Shown here in pieces: positions 5,801 through 7,486 of a DNA stretch of 7,486 bases. The stretch's first letter is position 1; every line of letters starts with the position of its first letter. The translations under genes were made by a program, and so were the position numbers. This DNA is from Myxococcales bacterium (GTDB taxonomy: Bacteria > Desulfobacterota_B > Binatia > UBA1149 > SPBQ01), in assembly GCA_004525875.1 (NCBI GenBank), contig SPBQ01000105.1:1-7486 (forward strand), in the 5' to 3' direction. The notes beneath the pieces are model-generated. The model made no database searches, was not told the DNA's origin, and was given only the letters and a program-made list of their open reading frames with translations.

Positions 5801-7486
5801 CGCCGCGTGGGCGATCGCGACGCACCGACCGGGGGGGAATGGTTCGACCGGCTGACGGTGGTCGTCTCGCGCCATCCCTGGGCGATCGTCGTGGCGTTCG
5901 CTGCGGCCTGCACGCTGGCGGGCTGGACTCACGCCCGCTGGGCTCGGTTCGAGTTCAGCTATCGAACGATGGCGCCGCAGAGCACGCCGGAGTTCGCCGA
6001 GTTCGAAGAGTTCGTCGAGATCTTCGGCGACGAGAACGACTCGTTCGTGATCGGCTTTCGCGACGATCCCCTCATAACCGTCGCGAACCTCGAGATGATC
6101 GACCGCATTACGCGCCGGATCGGTGACCTCGAGCAGACCGCGAGCATCATCAGCCTCACCAACGTGCTCGACCTCCGCGGGCGCGCAGACGCGCTCGACG
6201 TCGCCGAGTTCGTCGGCCCGATGCCGCCCCGGCGTGCGGCGATGGCTACGCTCCGGGAGCGGCTCACGAGCGACCCCATCGTGGCAGGCGCCCTGATCTC
6301 CCGCGACGCCACGACAGCCGCCACCGTGGTCCGAATCGCGGAGACGCGGATGACCGAGGAGGCCAGAGCGGTGTACCTGGCCCGCATCGAGTCGCTGCTC
6401 GCCGAGGAGAGCGCGGGTCGGGTGGAGTTCTACCTGGCGGGCTACCCGTACATCAGCGACGTGGTCCTCGGCCACATGGTGGCGGACACGGCGCTGTTCA
6501 TGCCGATGCTCCTTGCGGTCGTGGGTACGTTCCTGTGGCTGGTCTTCGGCCGGCTGCGCGCGGTCTGGATGCCGATCATCCCGGTGCTGATCGCTGCGAT
6601 CCTCACGCTCGGCGTGCTCAGCGGCCTCGGCTTGCCGATGTCGTTGCTTACCGGAGAAGCCGTGCTGGGGACGCTCATCCTGGTGATCGGGCTCGCCGAC
6701 GGTGTTCACCTGCTGAGCAGGTACGACGAGAACCTCCGTACCGATCCCTACCAGGACCGCGAACGCGTTCTGCGAGTGACGTTGCGTCAGGTAGGGCGTG
6801 CCTGCTTTCTCACGAGCCTTACCACCGCGATCGGATTCCTGTCGCTTGCGCTCGCCGACGTGCCCAGCGTGCGCGACTTCGGCATCTTCGGCGCCCTCGG
6901 TATCTGCTTCGCTTTCGTCGGGGCCATCGTGCTGTTACCGGCGCTGATCGTGCTGACGGAACGCCGGCGAATGAGTGCCCCTCGCGAGACGACGACCGCC
7001 GCCTGGCTCGACCGCGCCCTGGAGGCAACGGCATCCATCGTCATCCGACGGCCCCGTACCATCGTTGCAGCCGGCGTGGTCCTTCTTTGCGCGGCCGCAG
7101 CCTCGATTCCGGGAGCGCGAGTCGACAATCGACCGACACGCGACCTCAAGCCCGCCGACCCTGCCGTGCTCGCGCTGGATTTCCTCGAGGACAACCTCGG
7201 CGGCGCCTACCCACTCGACATCGTCGTACGCGGCGGCGCGCCCGATGCTCTCAAGAATCCAGCGCTGCTTGCCGAGGTCGACAGGATTCGCGCCGGCATC
7301 GAGAAGCTGCCGTTCGTTTCCAAGGTCAGCACACCCGTCGAGTTCATCAAGAAGATGAATCGCGCGATGAACGCGGACCGCCCCGCGGACTACCGACTCC
7401 CGTCCACGAGCGATGCCGTTGCGCAATACCTGCTGCTGTTCGAGATGGCTGGCGGCGACGGCGAGTTCTCGCGGCTGGTCAATTAC
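5783..7486 (+). CDS. RND/MMPL-type transporter, HAE3-like (C-terminal third beyond window)
   Basis: This is an inner-membrane transporter of the RND superfamily, probably driven by protons, for lipids, hopanoids or other hydrophobic compounds. The frame is open for 568 codons to the edge. Residue numbers assume the GTG at 5783. TM1 is at about 32-48, after RHPW. A large periplasmic loop (49-235) follows, opening with YRTMAPQSTPEF. TM2 to TM6 lie near 236-255, 261-282, 292-310, 340-360 and 366-392. TM7 (about 427-446) and the start of the second periplasmic loop close the window. TM4 carries IGLADGVH with Asp306, where the proton-relay acidic residue of this superfamily sits. FGIFGALG before TM6 and LLPALIVL in it are also typical. 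Complete relatives have about 12 TMs and 750-900 residues. No in-frame ATG exists before residue 64 and neither GTG (5783, 5807) has a good ribosome site, so the exact start is open. An in-frame TGA at 5744 bounds it upstream. Confidence 0.93.
   Translation, partial: MAHRYRRRVGDRDAPTGGEWFDRLTVVVSRHPWAIVVAFAAACTLAGWTHARWARFEFSYRTMAPQSTPEFAEFEEFVEIFGDENDSFVIGFRDDPLITVANLEMIDRITRRIGDLEQTASIISLTNVLDLRGRADALDVAEFVGPMPPRRAAMATLRERLTSDPIVAGALISRDATTAATVVRIAETRMTEEARAVYLARIESLLAEESAGRVEFYLAGYPYISDVVLGHMVADTALFMPMLLAVVGTFLWLVFGRLRAVWMPIIPVLIAAILTLGVLSGLGLPMSLLTGEAVLGTLILVIGLADGVHLLSRYDENLRTDPYQDRERVLRVTLRQVGRACFLTSLTTAIGFLSLALADVPSVRDFGIFGALGICFAFVGAIVLLPALIVLTERRRMSAPRETTTAAWLDRALEATASIVIRRPRTIVAAGVVLLCAAAASIPGARVDNRPTRDLKPADPAVLALDFLEDNLGGAYPLDIVVRGGAPDALKNPALLAEVDRIRAGIEKLPFVSKVSTPVEFIKKMNRAMNADRPADYRLPSTSDAVAQYLLLFEMAGGDGEFSRLVNY

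Noticed and set aside
5696..6709. A 337-codon minus-strand open frame opposite the transporter gene
   Set aside because: Its translation is a low-complexity run of charged residues (many Arg, His, Asp, Glu) and lies over clear RND membrane and loop sequence on the plus strand.
1..7486. A defence, biosynthetic or toxin-antitoxin system spanning the window
   Set aside because: The genes alternate in strand, have separate leaders and belong to unrelated families. No nuclease, toxin, carrier protein, transposase or recombinase is seen.

Overview
The window comes from a GC-rich bacterium with a Gram-negative style envelope: exported enzymes, a c-type cytochrome lipoprotein and an RND-type membrane transporter. 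The gene mix and the cytochrome type (TCGTCH followed by a DNF motif) resemble environmental Myxococcota, 'Deltaproteobacteria' or Binatota-like genomes. That placement is inference; no rRNA or other taxonomic marker is present.

Layout, left to right. (1) Positions 1-2684, minus strand: a large exported penicillin-acylase-family Ntn hydrolase, almost complete, its C-terminus just cut by the left edge. A candidate sigma70 promoter lies about 120 bases upstream. (2) Positions ~2872-3173, plus strand: the decayed 3' part of a von Willebrand factor A (VWA) gene, with a lost 5' half, an internal loss and a frame change. (3) Positions 3258-3812, minus: a small secreted protein of unknown function whose tail is built of 10-residue (30-base) tandem repeats. 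(4) Positions 4014-4643, minus: a lipoprotein with one haem c motif, with perfect inverted repeats at and just after its stop codon. (5) Positions 4901-5335, plus: a stand-alone protein of two CBS domains. (6) Positions 5346-5570, minus: a 74-residue membrane protein whose predicted mature N-terminus is His-Pro-Gly-His. (7) From 5783 to the right edge, plus: an RND/MMPL-type transporter (HAE3-like), N-terminal two thirds only.

The genes mostly alternate in strand, each with its own leader, so this does not read as one operon. Four of the six intact or near-intact products are exported or membrane-bound. No shared pathway can be argued from the sequence. The gene-free stretches (2685-2871, 3174-3257, 3813-4013, 4644-4900, 5571-5782) are each under 300 bases and hold promoters, hairpins and gene debris.

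I found no convincing new multi-gene system. The items most worth a second look are the repeat-tailed secreted protein, the VWA gene remnant, and the small protein with a predicted N-terminal histidine.
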